Source: an uncultured Bacteroidia bacterium
GTDB lineage: Bacteria > Bacteroidota > Bacteroidia > Bacteroidales > CAJPTX01
Assembly: GCA_938038735.1 (NCBI GenBank)
Contig: CALHSW010000076.1
Span: 49,223 to 113,222, forward strand
Length of the DNA: 64,000 nucleotides
Direction: 5' to 3'
Shown here: positions 1-9,534 of the stretch, piece by piece
How positions within the stretch are numbered: position 1 is the stretch's first letter
Layout: every line of letters starts with the position of its first letter
The notes under the pieces: generated by a model
The model's database searches: none
Seen by the model: the letters and a program-made list of their open reading frames with translations, nothing else
What the model was told of the DNA's origin: nothing
Position numbers and translations under genes: made by a program

Positions 1-701
1 CATGCTTAGCGCCCTATGACATTCAGCGAGAGGAAGATAATTCGGAATTTAAGGGTGGGAGAGTGGCTAGCTTTGCTTGGTTTCGTGACTACCATCTGAC
101 GATAAAAGAACGTTTGTACTCGCTACTAGGTCGTTTACGTGCCGAGTATGGTGAGGTTGAGGGGAGACCCTTCGTTGACTCAGCACCATTGCTGGATCGT
201 TACTGGGCTACACGTGCAGGGCTAGGGTGGATAGGAAAAAACACCCTATTGGTGTCAAAGGAGTGGGGGTCATACGTTTTTATAGGAACCTTGGTACTGA
301 ATGTAGAGGTTGAAACCACAGCATCTCCAATTGGAAACTACTGTGGAAAGTGTAGACGTTGCATTGATTCTTGTCCAACTGGAGCTTTGTTTGCACCGGG
401 GAGAATGGATGCTCGTAAATGCATTTCCTACTTGACCATTGAGAAGAAAGAAGAACTATCCAAAGAGGAAGAAGAATCCCTCGGAGAATGGGCGTTCGGC
501 TGTGATGTTTGTCAAAATGTCTGTCCATGGAATGTGCGTCGCGTAAAAGACAGTGAGACACTAATTAACGAGCGATACGTTAGTCGCGAAGTGCTTACCG
601 GATTCTCTTACGGTCTCCGTTCCCTGCCCAAAGAAACTTGTTTAAGAAGGGCAAACAAAGGTAGACTGCAACGATTGCTGCAAATGGGGAATAAAGGGTA
701 G
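1..701 (+). CDS. queG: Epoxyqueuosine reductase QueG (5' end outside window)
   Basis: Cobalamin-dependent iron-sulfur enzyme that reduces epoxyqueuosine to queuosine in the wobble position of GUN-anticodon tRNAs, in the cytoplasm. The reading frame is open from base 3, so the N-terminal part of the gene lies before the window; the GTG at 63 is an internal valine, not a start. Visible family features are the RDYH segment, the LGWIGKNT segment, and two ferredoxin-type clusters: CGKCRRCIDSCP (about bases 340-385) and CDVCQNVCPWN (about 500-535), which together supply the eight cysteines for two 4Fe-4S clusters. The C-terminus is compact, with no HEAT-repeat extension. It converges on ilvA across a bidirectional terminator. 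Identification is firm; only the start is missing. Confidence 0.95.
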   Translation, partial: CLAPYDIQREEDNSEFKGGRVASFAWFRDYHLTIKERLYSLLGRLRAEYGEVEGRPFVDSAPLLDRYWATRAGLGWIGKNTLLVSKEWGSYVFIGTLVLNVEVETTASPIGNYCGKCRRCIDSCPTGALFAPGRMDARKCISYLTIEKKEELSKEEEESLGEWAFGCDVCQNVCPWNVRRVKDSETLINERYVSREVLTGFSYGLRSLPKETCLRRANKGRLQRLLQMGNKG

Positions 702-728
702 GCTACATCTCCAGACGTGATGTATGAA

Positions 729-772
729 GAATGCCCCGCCAGTGTATTAATTAATACACAGGCGGGGCATTC
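729..772. terminator. Bidirectional rho-independent terminator between queG and ilvA
   Basis: Twelve-base arms GAATGCCCCGCC (729-740) and GGCGGGGCATTC (761-772) pair perfectly. The interior 742-759 is itself an AT-rich palindrome, so the whole element folds as one long hairpin. A short T-tract follows on the plus strand (TTTT at 773). It sits between two convergent genes and can serve both. Confidence 0.9.
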
Positions 773-792
773 TTTTATCGTACGTTCTAACG

Positions 793-2013
793 CTATTGGA
801 TTACGTTATACTGCATACCATTCTCCTTCAGCTGGCTACAAATTTTCTCCAACTGACCGTATTCTTGGGCGTTAAACGTAATCGTCACCTGCACGTAGCC
901 AACCGGCACTTGGATAACGGAACGTTCATGTACGATATCGTAAATGTTGACTCGACTAGACTCAAGGATGCTAATCACCTTTTTGAGTTCGCCGCTGCGA
1001 TCAGGAATTAGCACTTGCAGCCTGTTACGGAGCCCTTCGTCCATCATACCCTTCTCAATGATTTGCTCAAGGAGGCCCATATTAATATTTCCCCCACTGA
1101 TGACGGAGACAACGTTCTTCCCCGGCAAGGAGAGCTTACCACTCATAAGCGCCGCGAGTCCTACAACACCCGATGGCTCGGCTAACACTTTTGCCCTCTG
1201 TAACAACAGGTACAAGGCATGAGCTATTTCCGAGTCGTTGACAACGATGACATCATCAACATATTTTTGCGCGGTTGCAAGGGTAATGTCTCCAGGCTTC
1301 TTTACAGCTATACCATCGGCGATGGTGCCTGACGAAGTTAAGTTCACCAACTCGCCCTTCGCCAAAGACTCATGCATGGATTGTGCCCCGTCAGCCTCAA
1401 TACCGATAACTTTAATCTCCGGCTTAATGTTCTTTACCGCGATGGCTATCCCAGAAATCAATCCGCCCCCACCAACGGGTACTAAAATCGCTTCAACGCC
1501 CTCCAGCTGGTCAAGGATTTCGAGTCCTATGGTTCCCTGGCCCGCTATGATGTATGGGTCGTTGAAAGCGTGGATGTAGGTTGCCTTATTCTCCTCAGCG
1601 TACGCTTTCGCGGCCTCGTAGGCATCATCGTAAGAGTTCCCAGAGAGCATAACGTTGGCACCGTACGCCTTTGTGGCAATAACTTTTAAAGGCGGTGTTG
1701 AGAGCGGCATGAAGATCGTTGACTTCACCCCCAACTTCGTGGCGCTGTACGCTACGCCCTGCGCATGGTTTCCTGCCGAGGCACAAACGACACCGGCCTG
1801 CCGTTCGCTTTCCGACAGCATGCTAATTTTGTTATAAGCACCCCTTATCTTGAATGACCCCGTAGATTGTAAATTTTCCAGCTTTAGGAAAATATTGCAC
1901 CCTATAATGTCAGAGAACGACTTGGAACGCTCTACCGACGTAACTTTCGTTATCCCTCGGAGCCGCTTTTGCGCTTTGATAACCTCAGCAAAATCTGGAA
2001 TTTGCACCCCCAT
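793..2013 (-). CDS. ilvA: Threonine ammonia-lyase (threonine dehydratase) with C-terminal ACT domain
   Basis: PLP enzyme that deaminates L-threonine to 2-oxobutanoate, the first step toward isoleucine, and often also acts on serine. The 406-aa length fits the short class: a catalytic domain (about 1-325) plus one ACT-like regulatory domain (about 330-406). The PLP lysine is in GSFKIRGAYN (K55). The phosphate loops are SAGNHAQG and VGGGGLISG. The single C-terminal ACT domain (NRLQVLIPDRSGEL...) suggests amino-acid feedback control, but whether the enzyme is biosynthetic or catabolic cannot be told from sequence, and no other ilv gene is nearby. A TACCTTTG -7 box lies about 45 bp upstream. Confidence 0.95.
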   Translation of the reverse strand: MGVQIPDFAEVIKAQKRLRGITKVTSVERSKSFSDIIGCNIFLKLENLQSTGSFKIRGAYNKISMLSESERQAGVVCASAGNHAQGVAYSATKLGVKSTIFMPLSTPPLKVIATKAYGANVMLSGNSYDDAYEAAKAYAEENKATYIHAFNDPYIIAGQGTIGLEILDQLEGVEAILVPVGGGGLISGIAIAVKNIKPEIKVIGIEADGAQSMHESLAKGELVNLTSSGTIADGIAVKKPGDITLATAQKYVDDVIVVNDSEIAHALYLLLQRAKVLAEPSGVVGLAALMSGKLSLPGKNVVSVISGGNINMGLLEQIIEKGMMDEGLRNRLQVLIPDRSGELKKVISILESSRVNIYDIVHERSVIQVPVGYVQVTITFNAQEYGQLEKICSQLKENGMQYNVIQ

Positions 2014-2057
2014 TATGTTGCCCTTTCTTTAAGTACAGACTCAATGCGAATTTTCCG

Positions 2058-2065
2058 CAAAGGTA
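2058..2065 (-). promoter_or_regulatory. Predicted -7 box for ilvA
   Basis: TACCTTTG on the minus strand matches the Bacteroidota -7 consensus TAnnTTTG. No TTTG -33 box is seen at the expected distance, so it would be a one-box promoter. Confidence 0.55.
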
Positions 2066-2195
2066 CGTTTTTTGTTGATATAATAGGTGTTAGGGAAAGT
2101 TAAACTATCGGGGTTACTTTATTGGAAAACTTGGAGAGCCAAAGACTTTCTAGGTGTATGCGTGAGAGTTAGTACAATTAAAGACTATCGTGGGC

Positions 2196-2423
2196 ATGGT
2201 GTTTACGTTACTATTTACAGTTGCTGTCGTTGGTGTATGTGTATTAGCACTAGGGGTGAAGATCCTTTTCCATCCAAGTCATAAGTTCCCCGAGACTTCT
2301 GCGGGGCATAACCCTAACATGCGTAAGTTGGGCATTACGTGTCCCAAGGTTGAAGATGCCAAGCTGCATGGTACTACGTGCTCTACGTGCTACGCAAATG
2401 CGCGTGAACAGGACGAAGAATAG
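2196..2423 (+). CDS. Small Bacteroidota-type membrane protein (75 aa)
   Basis: The product has one hydrophobic N-terminal helix (about residues 2-23) followed by a short soluble tail with FPETSAGHNPNMRKLGI and three cysteines (ITC...GTTCSTC). This layout, a single membrane segment and then a tail containing F-P-x-T/S-x-x-x-x-N-x-x-(M/L)-R-x-x-G-I-x-C, recurs in short uncharacterised Bacteroidota proteins. I do not know a function. A GTG at 2190 is an alternative start two codons upstream; ATG 2196 is preferred only because it is ATG, as neither has a clear Shine-Dalgarno. The gene stands alone between ilvA (divergent) and a long non-coding stretch. The three cysteines could bind metal or a disulfide partner; this is inference. 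Confidence 0.7.
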   Translation: MVFTLLFTVAVVGVCVLALGVKILFHPSHKFPETSAGHNPNMRKLGITCPKVEDAKLHGTTCSTCYANAREQDEE

Positions 2424-3215
2424 TTTGACCTTCTGGTGAGTAGATCCTATCGGAACTTCAGGAGCGATGTGCGCTTGAAGTAGGAGTAGCGCAATCTAGG
2501 TGGACACGTAAATTGTTTCTGCTGAGAAAAAACAAGCTTTACATTTGTAGTCAATTTGCGTTTACAAAGAACGTGCGGTAGGCATCATGGAGAACTACAA
2601 ATGTGTTTAATCGGGGTGCCGTGCCTATAATCTCTTGTGGACTTCAGTAAGGTGCAGCAATCCTTTCTGAAATCGCCTTATTCCATTAGATAACTAGCTG
2701 ATAATCTTTCCTATTCTTATTCTGACAGTGTTTGTGAGCTGCCCCTCAGGCATAGCCTGTAGCAGGGATTGGCTTGCTGCTATCTCCTCATATTCTTTCA
2801 TGTAAAACCAAGGATGGCATGCTACTTATGCCTCTGACATGTCTCAAAGAAACCGCACCCAATACTAGCCGGTAGAGTGGGGTGAAGGCAAAAGGTTTCT
2901 ACCATTTTATGGAAAATTATACGCGGGAGAGAGGGTAGGGGTATTCGTTCCGCTTGTACTGCTTTCACCCATCAAGAAAGATGTCAGCAGCTAACAGTAG
3001 GATGAGTTATTTTACAAAATATTTGACAAGTAAAAACAATAATTGTAAACAAAGCAATTACCTAAGAACAAGCTTATTACTGTTCTGTTTTCTATCAAAA
3101 GTAAACCATATAGAACGGAAGAATAGTTTACAACTCTGTATCTTTAGTCCCAAAAATAGTATAAATGTAACAAGCCCTTCACTTCACAAAACTTATCGTT
3201 TCCCTTTCTTTTTGT
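2424..3215. other. Gene-poor intergenic region with an 11-bp inverted repeat
   Basis: About 790 bp without a convincing gene. An open frame starting at 2954 runs across the promoter of the next gene in another frame and has random-looking composition, so it is not accepted. There is a perfect 11-bp inverted repeat (2541-2551 and 2594-2604, ACATTTGTAGT / ACTACAAATGT) enclosing 42 bp. A TACATTTG (2540-2547) resembling a -7 box overlaps its left arm. No recognised RNA family was identified. Confidence 0.4.
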
Positions 3216-3223
3216 TACCTTTG
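3216..3223 (+). promoter_or_regulatory. Predicted -7 box for the XRE regulator
   Basis: TACCTTTG, 19 bases before the first ATG of the XRE gene. No exact TTTG is seen at -33 (TTTC is nearby). Confidence 0.65.
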
Positions 3224-3242
3224 CGGCGATGGATACAGGCGT

Positions 3243-3818
3243 ATGTTTACAGTTATGAACGACATTGCAGAGAGGATAAAATACATACTAGAGCAGGAGG
3301 GGCTGACGTACAATCAGTTTGCCGAGAGAATAGGAGTGGCATCAAGTGCCGTTTCGCATTTCGTAAATCGCAGGAACAAACCTTCCCTTGATGCCATTGC
3401 TGGAATACTAGACGCATTTCCCAACATTTCTCCCGATTGGCTCGTGCTAGGCACGGGAAGTCCGCAAAGAGATATTGATTCTACAGCCAATTCCGCGCAG
3501 CAGCAACACAAGGCTATCACCCAGCGTACAATAGAACTGCCTAAAGCTGAGCGGAAAAAGGAAAAAGACGACAATTTACAGCCTCCTTCCACAGATCAGC
3601 CGAATGAGGAGTATCAGGGGCAGCCAGCTACTGAAATGAGCACAATGAACGATACCACGCATGCACGATCAGCGGACATTCACGTGAAGCCCATAGAAGA
3701 AGGTATCGTAGACCCCGATACTCGTATTCACCCCGTGAAGTTGATTACCATTTATTCCGACGGAACGTTTGAGTGCTTTACTTTTCGCAAGAGTACCATT
3801 GAAAAGCGGACTATTTAG
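3243..3818 (+). CDS. XRE-family helix-turn-helix transcriptional regulator
   Basis: DNA-binding protein of 191 aa. Residues about 5-70 form a Cro/CI-type five-helix domain: IAERIKYILEQEGLTYNQFAERIGV is followed by SSAVSHFVNRRNKPSLDAIAGIL, with the recognition helix around SAVSHFVN. Residues about 75-150 are polar and probably disordered linker. The C-terminus ends with KLITIYSDGTFECFTF, a short strand motif common at the end of Bacteroidota XRE proteins. Two starts are possible, ATG 3243 and ATG 3255 (MNDIAERI); the -7 box at 3216-3223 allows both. No operon partner is present and no operator was identified. Target genes are unknown. Confidence 0.85.
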   Translation: MFTVMNDIAERIKYILEQEGLTYNQFAERIGVASSAVSHFVNRRNKPSLDAIAGILDAFPNISPDWLVLGTGSPQRDIDSTANSAQQQHKAITQRTIELPKAERKKEKDDNLQPPSTDQPNEEYQGQPATEMSTMNDTTHARSADIHVKPIEEGIVDPDTRIHPVKLITIYSDGTFECFTFRKSTIEKRTI

Positions 3819-4384
3819 CCCAAGCGTTACAGAATTTTCTTATGGGATTTTCTCTTGCCAATGGAGAAAAGGGGAGCATTCGCTATACAATTTAACATAA
3901 TACTCATTATCGGACAACAGAAAGTCCATCAGAACTGCGCCTTTTCTCGTCTCGCTTCCTCCTTCCGTTCCATTTCTCTGCGCATTCCTTAACCGTTGCC
4001 TTCTACGCAGCACTCTTTCTCTACCAATTGGAAGCCATTGCGCAACTTTACGGTTAACCCTGAGGGAATAGCTGTTTTCTCAATGGTACAAGCTAGCACC
4101 AATCAAATTTACGCCCCAGTGTTCGTAATAAGCCTCAGCAGCCTTCAACACTTTGAGGCGCATTCTATCTCACATTCGTTCAATCGCAGCAACACACACA
4201 TGGCTTTTATTCTCAGCCTTTTACACTTTTATCAAATCTCGGATTCACACCATCCTACTCTCTCAACGATGCAGTAAAAGCCACCCACGCTGCGCTACGC
4301 ACCCTCTACCTCTCTTCGCAGTACGCCCCCACTCCATTCTCGCCCCATACGCTATTGTATATGTATAGCGATAACGGCAACCAA
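3819..4384. other. Intergenic region, nothing recognised
   Basis: About 565 bp between the convergent XRE gene and parC. The plus strand is pyrimidine-rich. Short open frames (for example 3996-4277) overlap each other in different frames and show no signal sequence, ribosome-binding site or promoter. I found no strong hairpin with a T-tract. Confidence 0.4.
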
Positions 4385-7003
4385 CTACTCCTCCGCCTCT
4401 GCCACCTCATCAGCCTTCGGCTTAGCCTTAACCTCTACCCTTTTCACCTCGTACGTACTAACCCGCTTGCCCTTAGCGCGTAAGCTTTTCACCCCAATGA
4501 ATTCTACCGCATCTATCTCGTCGTTGACCCTATTGGCGTACTTACCACCATAGTGTACCACTAACGTAGGCTCTTCGTCCTCTGTGATAGCCATTAAACG
4601 AGAATTCGGAGCCTCTCCGATAAGAGATGTCGGTAGGTCCACCAGCTCCAATGGGCACCGTTTCAGGTAGCAGAATTGCTTTTCCCCATCGTAGTACGCA
4701 ACGGTAAAGACCTTCGATGCGTCAAATTTCTCTACAATTATGGGGTCATCTTGGAAACGTGTTGAGGCGCTAGCTTCTAGGGTCTCGTACGTACCATCGT
4801 TGTAGACGGCTAACACCCGTTCGTTGGTTGAGAACTCGCCTAGATAGCGCCCCCTTTCATCGGTGTTTAGACGGTTCACGTCAAGGTCTATCCAAACTTT
4901 AAGGCCTCCAAGCGTTGACTCGCCCTCCTCTTTGCACCTCACACTCTGTAGCTTGTACTTCGTGAGAACATTTCCGCGCGTCCCCTTGCCGCGTACTGCC
5001 AGATCAGCGAAATCATAGGTGAATGTATTCCCCTTTTTCAACTTATACTTATCTGAGAGTTTACACTCTATCACCTCGGCCTCGCCATTGGGATTTACAG
5101 ACATATACAATATCTTGCTGCCCTTCGTTCCTTGCGTCAAATCGTATTCCTTGTCTCGGATTAACGACCCAATGGTGCAACGCTTTACATATGTAATCTC
5201 TGAAACCCCATCAATGTACGCAAGGTTGTAGCATGTTCTACTGTCGTTACGTTTGTAAACCCCCGTGTAGAGAATCCCATCCCCTACGAATTTCTTCTCC
5301 GCAATGCCTGAAATGGAGTACACTCCCGAACGTAGAACAACTATTGCATCATCGATGTCAGAGCAATCCCCTACATACTCTCCAAGCTTACTGTCGGTAC
5401 CCACGAAACCATTTTCTCTATCCACGTAGAGTTTCTTCGTTGCCGCAACCACCTTGGTCGCTTCTATAGTTTCAAACTCGCTTAACTCCGTGAGCCGTGG
5501 GAACTTCGCACCGTAACGCTTCCTTATTCCTTCAAAATATTTTATTGTGTACTCTACGATTTTTCCTAGATTGCTCTTTACCCCTTCTATCTCCTGCTCA
5601 ATTGACTTAATGAGGGTATCGGCCTTCTTTGCATCGTACTTTGAGATCCGTTTAATCTTTATTTCGGTCAGCTTCACTATATCATCGTACACCACCGGCC
5701 GGTACAACAGAGCCTTCCACGGATCAAGTGACTTATCAATCGTTGAAATGACGGACTCCCACGTTTCGCACTCTTCTATGTTCAAGTACAGGCGATTCTC
5801 AATGAAGATCCGTTCCAGCGATGCCGCATGCCATTCGTCCTCTAGCTCTTTCAACCGTATCTCTAGCTCCTGCTTGAGCAGCTCTTTCGTACGATCGGTC
5901 GATATTTTAAGTATATCGTTTACCGATAGAAAATGGGGTTGATCCTCCGATATAACGCATGCATTGGGGGATAGCGATACCTCGCATGCCGTAAAGGCAT
6001 ACAATGCGTCGATCGTTTTATCGGGAGACGCTTCGGGCAGTAGGTGCACAATGATTTCTACCTGCGCAGCCGTATTGTCCTCTACCCTCTTGATTCTAAT
6101 CTTACCAGCATCGTTGGCTTCCCGTATGGAGTCAATAATTTTGCCCGTCGTTTTCGTAAAAGGAATCTCCGTGATTGTAAGCGTCCTGCGATCTGTTTTA
6201 ACTATTCTCGCTCTAATTTTCACCTTCCCCCCGCGTTGCCCACCTTGGTAACGACTACAATCCGCTATCCCCCCAGTGGGGAAATCGGGCATTAGCTCAA
6301 AGGGTTCGCCCTTTAGGTAATGTATACTAGCGTCTATCAGCTCGTTAAAATTGTGAGGCAATATTTTTGTATTCAACCCCACAGCAATCCCCTCAGTACC
6401 CTGCGCTAGAAGCAGCGGAAATTTTACCGGAAGCGTAATGGGCTCATCGTTACGCCCATCGTAGCTCTTCATCCACTCGGTTGTCTTGGGATTGAAAACC
6501 ACTTCCAGCGCAAATTTTGATAGCCTTGCTTCTATGTATCGTGGTGCTGCAGCCGAATCCCCGGTTAAAATATTCCCCCAGTTGCCCTGCATGTCGATGA
6601 GCAGGTCCTTCTGCCCAAGCTCCACCAGCGCAGCGCCTATTGATTGATCGCCATGCGGATGGAATTTCATGGTTTCACCGATAATGCTTGCCACCTTGTT
6701 CATACGGCCGTCATCCATACGCTTCATAGCGTGCAGAATACGCCGCTGCACTGGCTTCAACCCATCCTCAAGGTGCGGCACCGCCCTGTCCAATATCACA
6801 GACGAGGCGTAATCGAGAAACCAATCCCGGTACATCCCAGCTAGGCGTAGCTTGGAGATGTCTTTACTCAAAATACGGTCAACGAAGCTCGCGTCTTCCG
6901 CTTCCTGCTCTTCATCAACCTCTTCCTCAAGCTCCGTATCGTATACTGCGTCTGCGCCCTCTTCCATTGGAGCGTCCATGTAATCCTTTTCTTCGTCGTT
7001 CAT
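4385..7003 (-). CDS. parC: DNA topoisomerase IV subunit A (ParC / GyrA family)
   Basis: Type IIA topoisomerase breakage-reunion subunit that decatenates daughter chromosomes, as a heterotetramer with ParE (also in this window at 60.5-62.5 kb). The protein has 872 aa. It opens with an acidic extension (residues 1-40). A winged-helix region follows (GLKPVQRRILHAM, FHPHGDQSI), with the catalytic tyrosine in SAAAPRYIEAR (Y156). Next come the coiled-coil tower and a beta-pinwheel C-terminal domain. The canonical GyrA box QRRGGxG is absent, and the LTGDSAAAPRYIEA wording matches the Bacteroidota ParC-type group rather than GyrA, so topoisomerase IV is the better call. The tail is charged (KAKPKADEVAEAEE). 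It follows the DUF6427-like gene by 163 bp. Confidence 0.92.
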   Translation of the reverse strand: MNDEEKDYMDAPMEEGADAVYDTELEEEVDEEQEAEDASFVDRILSKDISKLRLAGMYRDWFLDYASSVILDRAVPHLEDGLKPVQRRILHAMKRMDDGRMNKVASIIGETMKFHPHGDQSIGAALVELGQKDLLIDMQGNWGNILTGDSAAAPRYIEARLSKFALEVVFNPKTTEWMKSYDGRNDEPITLPVKFPLLLAQGTEGIAVGLNTKILPHNFNELIDASIHYLKGEPFELMPDFPTGGIADCSRYQGGQRGGKVKIRARIVKTDRRTLTITEIPFTKTTGKIIDSIREANDAGKIRIKRVEDNTAAQVEIIVHLLPEASPDKTIDALYAFTACEVSLSPNACVISEDQPHFLSVNDILKISTDRTKELLKQELEIRLKELEDEWHAASLERIFIENRLYLNIEECETWESVISTIDKSLDPWKALLYRPVVYDDIVKLTEIKIKRISKYDAKKADTLIKSIEQEIEGVKSNLGKIVEYTIKYFEGIRKRYGAKFPRLTELSEFETIEATKVVAATKKLYVDRENGFVGTDSKLGEYVGDCSDIDDAIVVLRSGVYSISGIAEKKFVGDGILYTGVYKRNDSRTCYNLAYIDGVSEITYVKRCTIGSLIRDKEYDLTQGTKGSKILYMSVNPNGEAEVIECKLSDKYKLKKGNTFTYDFADLAVRGKGTRGNVLTKYKLQSVRCKEEGESTLGGLKVWIDLDVNRLNTDERGRYLGEFSTNERVLAVYNDGTYETLEASASTRFQDDPIIVEKFDASKVFTVAYYDGEKQFCYLKRCPLELVDLPTSLIGEAPNSRLMAITEDEEPTLVVHYGGKYANRVNDEIDAVEFIGVKSLRAKGKRVSTYEVKRVEVKAKPKADEVAEAEE

Positions 7004-7166
7004 AGCTTACGAAAACCCCCTATACAGTTACGCAATGCTCTTGCGAATAGCTTTCCCTTTTACGTCCTAAACAGATACTATATATTAACAAATCATATTC
7101 TAAATTTACCGACTCCTCCACGGCAAACCGCTCCCCTCGTCGTGACCTATTTACTGCGCTTCGCGC

Positions 7167-8162
7167 TCAAAAAGCCACCCATAGGTTACCTAAAATCAGT
7201 ATTGGCACCACCGCGGCAAACGTCCATTTTTGAACCCTTTCACTGCCTCGCCCTGTCAAATAGTAAACGTACCCGCTGCCTACCGCTGGGGCAATCATAA
7301 CAGGAATTGCGCTACTACTCGGAAGCATTACAAATGGAAACAGCGAAAACATTGCTCCCCAGCGCAACAAGCTGTCGCTATATACCGCCAAAATGTTCCT
7401 ACTCTGTCGATTCCTCCTTCCAACCCATAGCATGAGCAGCAGAAGGAGTAGCACACCCCATGCCACGAGCGGCATGTTTACCACCCATCCGCTCATGAAC
7501 CAACTTTCCTTGATAAAGTGCACCAAACGCCCCACCCCGATATAGCTATCTGGGTTTGCCCCTAGGAGCAGAGCTATAGCTATAGCAAAGCAACTCGGTA
7601 GAATAAAGGAAATTAACGAAATAATTAGCCTCTTGCCCGTTGCTACGTTCTGGTATATCATGGCGACAAATACCACGAGCAACAGCACGGCTGTGGGGTA
7701 GTATACCAACGTTAAAAGGCCAATGAGAAAGCACGCACGGAACAGCGTGTCAGAATATGTTCGCTGCTCCTTGCTCAGTAGCAATATCACCACATGTAGC
7801 CCCGCAAGCGTACCTAACGCCGCCGCTACGCTCCCAAAAGCACCGCCATAAATTGACATGGTTGAAAGCAACGGCACGAATAGATGCATTAGGTAGTTTT
7901 TACTCTGCCCCGGATGCACACGAGAAAAAATGGACTGCATAACGGCAGCGACTAGCACGTAGAGCAACAACGACAGCGGCACAAGCACCCCCTGCGGAAC
8001 TTTATCCTCCACAGCCATGCCCAGCGGGGTTTGCCATCCCGCAGCTACAACTTCCCCCCACCCTACAAAGTACCACTTCACGCCCCACGTCGCAATTACA
8101 ATAGCGTATATCGCTATCGCCGTGGTGATACGCTGCCGTGAAAAAAAACTTAGTAAACCCAC
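7167..8162 (-). CDS. Polytopic membrane protein, DUF6427-like
   Basis: A 331-aa protein with about nine hydrophobic segments spread along its length, short charged loops and no soluble domain, so an integral inner-membrane protein. Its start (SFFSRQRITTAIAIYAIVIATWGVKWYF) and general layout resemble the Bacteroidota family DUF6427, for which no function is established. It begins 12 bp after purD and so is probably co-transcribed with it. No catalytic motif is visible. Assignment to the DUF is by pattern memory and needs a profile search. Confidence 0.7.
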   Translation of the reverse strand: MGLLSFFSRQRITTAIAIYAIVIATWGVKWYFVGWGEVVAAGWQTPLGMAVEDKVPQGVLVPLSLLLYVLVAAVMQSIFSRVHPGQSKNYLMHLFVPLLSTMSIYGGAFGSVAAALGTLAGLHVVILLLSKEQRTYSDTLFRACFLIGLLTLVYYPTAVLLLVVFVAMIYQNVATGKRLIISLISFILPSCFAIAIALLLGANPDSYIGVGRLVHFIKESWFMSGWVVNMPLVAWGVLLLLLLMLWVGRRNRQSRNILAVYSDSLLRWGAMFSLFPFVMLPSSSAIPVMIAPAVGSGYVYYLTGRGSERVQKWTFAAVVPILILGNLWVAF

Positions 8163-8174
8163 CGGCTATTCACC

Positions 8175-9491
8175 CTAAATCACATCTTGCGTAACGTCTC
8201 TACGCATGTACTTCCCATCAAAATTTACCGCTTCGGCAGTTCTATAGGCGCACGCCGCGGCCGCCTCAATGGTTGCACCCGCCCCGCACGCCGAGATGAC
8301 CCGCCCGCCATTCACATACAGCTCCCCATCCTCTTTGGATGTCACTCCCGAGTAGATAACGTGCCCACTGGCGGGTACATTGGCATCGTCAACGTCAATG
8401 CGCATGCCCTTTCGGGGTGCCTCTGGATACCCTGTCGCGGCAAGCGTTACCGACACGCACGCATCGCGCGTACATTTTGCCTTACGCTGACCGAGCGCCC
8501 CGCACCGCATGGCTCGGAATATCTCAAACAGCGACTCATCAAGCCGTGGAAGGACAGCCTGCGTCTCGGGATCCCCCATGCGGGCGTTATACTCAATTAC
8601 GTATGGCGAACCATCTTCCAATCGGATCAGCCCAAAGAACACAAAACCTTTATAATCTATATTCTCTTCCCTCAGGCCATCAAGCGTTGGCTTCACGATC
8701 CGGGTGACAACGCTCTCCATAAAACTATCATCGGCAAATGGCACTGGTGACACTGACCCCATTCCGCCCGTATTCGGACCCTTGTCGCCTTCCCCCAGAC
8801 GTTTATAATCCTTAGCCTCAGGGAGCAGCACGTAGTTACCTTCCCCATCGGTTACTATAAATACCGACACCTCAATGCCCGACAAGAACTCCTCAATCAC
8901 CACCCGACTGCTCGCTTCCGCAAACTTTCCGTCAAAATAGCTTCGTAGCGTCTCTTCCGCTTCGCCTAGCGTTTGGCATATTGCTACACCCTTACCAGCT
9001 GCCAGCCCATCAGCCTTTATGACGTATGGGGCGCGCATTGTATGCAGAAATCGCACCGCCTCCTCCGCTTGCGACGCATCAAAGCTCTCGTAGCGTGCGG
9101 TTGGGATTCCATGCCGTTGCATAAAAGCCTTTGCAAACGATTTGCTTCCCTCTAGCCTTGCGCCCTCTTTGGATGGCCCAACGAGCATAACGTCTTGCAA
9201 CCCATTTTCTTCCGCAAAGTAATTCGCTATTCCCTCCACGAGGGGGCCCTCCGGCCCCACCACCACCATCTCCGCCATCGTGGCCTGCGCCAGCGCCCCA
9301 ATTCCGGCAAAATCCATCACGCTCCCCGCCCCGTGGCAAATGATACCATCCTTTGCCATACCAGCGTTCCCCGGCCACGCATGTACCTCCTTTACTGCCG
9401 GCTCGTTCTTGAGCCTTCTCGCCAACGCATGTTCGCGTCCCCCGCCTCCCACAACAACTACTACCCCGCTGCTATTCATTTCTTTACCCAC
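8175..9491 (-). CDS. purD: Phosphoribosylamine--glycine ligase
   Basis: ATP-grasp ligase for step 2 of de novo purine synthesis: phosphoribosylamine + glycine + ATP to GAR. The 438-aa length is normal. The N-terminal VVVVGGGGREHALARRL motif, the ATP-grasp segment YVIKADGLAAGKGVAI, the PEAKDYKRLGEGDKGPNTGGMGSVSP signature and the metal-site YVIEYNARMGDPETQ are all present. The start could be the ATG at 9491 (MGKEMNSSG) or the ATG four codons in. The gene lies in a minus-strand run with the AAE transporter upstream (43-bp gap) and the DUF6427-like gene downstream (12 bp). purH is in the window at 36 kb in a separate operon. Confidence 0.96.
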   Translation of the reverse strand: MGKEMNSSGVVVVVGGGGREHALARRLKNEPAVKEVHAWPGNAGMAKDGIICHGAGSVMDFAGIGALAQATMAEMVVVGPEGPLVEGIANYFAEENGLQDVMLVGPSKEGARLEGSKSFAKAFMQRHGIPTARYESFDASQAEEAVRFLHTMRAPYVIKADGLAAGKGVAICQTLGEAEETLRSYFDGKFAEASSRVVIEEFLSGIEVSVFIVTDGEGNYVLLPEAKDYKRLGEGDKGPNTGGMGSVSPVPFADDSFMESVVTRIVKPTLDGLREENIDYKGFVFFGLIRLEDGSPYVIEYNARMGDPETQAVLPRLDESLFEIFRAMRCGALGQRKAKCTRDACVSVTLAATGYPEAPRKGMRIDVDDANVPASGHVIYSGVTSKEDGELYVNGGRVISACGAGATIEAAAACAYRTAEAVNFDGKYMRRDVTQDVI

Positions 9492-9534
9492 TCTAATCGA
9501 TTAAGCAACTGTGACTCTCAATGCAAAGCCCTAT

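Noticed and set aside
63..65. GTG at 63 as the start of queG
   Set aside because: The frame is open to base 3 and the upstream residues fit QueG, so the gene begins before the window.
2424..3215. RNase P RNA, tmRNA or 4.5S RNA in the large intergenic gaps
   Set aside because: The conserved cores of these RNAs were looked for in this gap, at 3.8-4.4 kb and at 34.3-36 kb and were not found.
2954..3391. 145-codon plus-strand frame upstream of the XRE gene
   Set aside because: It runs through the -7 box and the first third of the XRE domain in another frame, and the peptide shows no domain-like pattern.
4385..7003. DNA gyrase subunit A instead of topoisomerase IV subunit A
   Set aside because: No QRRGGxG GyrA box; active-site context and the presence of a matching ParE in the window favour ParC.
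8187..8750. 187-codon plus-strand frame opposite purD
   Set aside because: Antisense shadow of a well-supported gene; composition mirrors purD codon bias.
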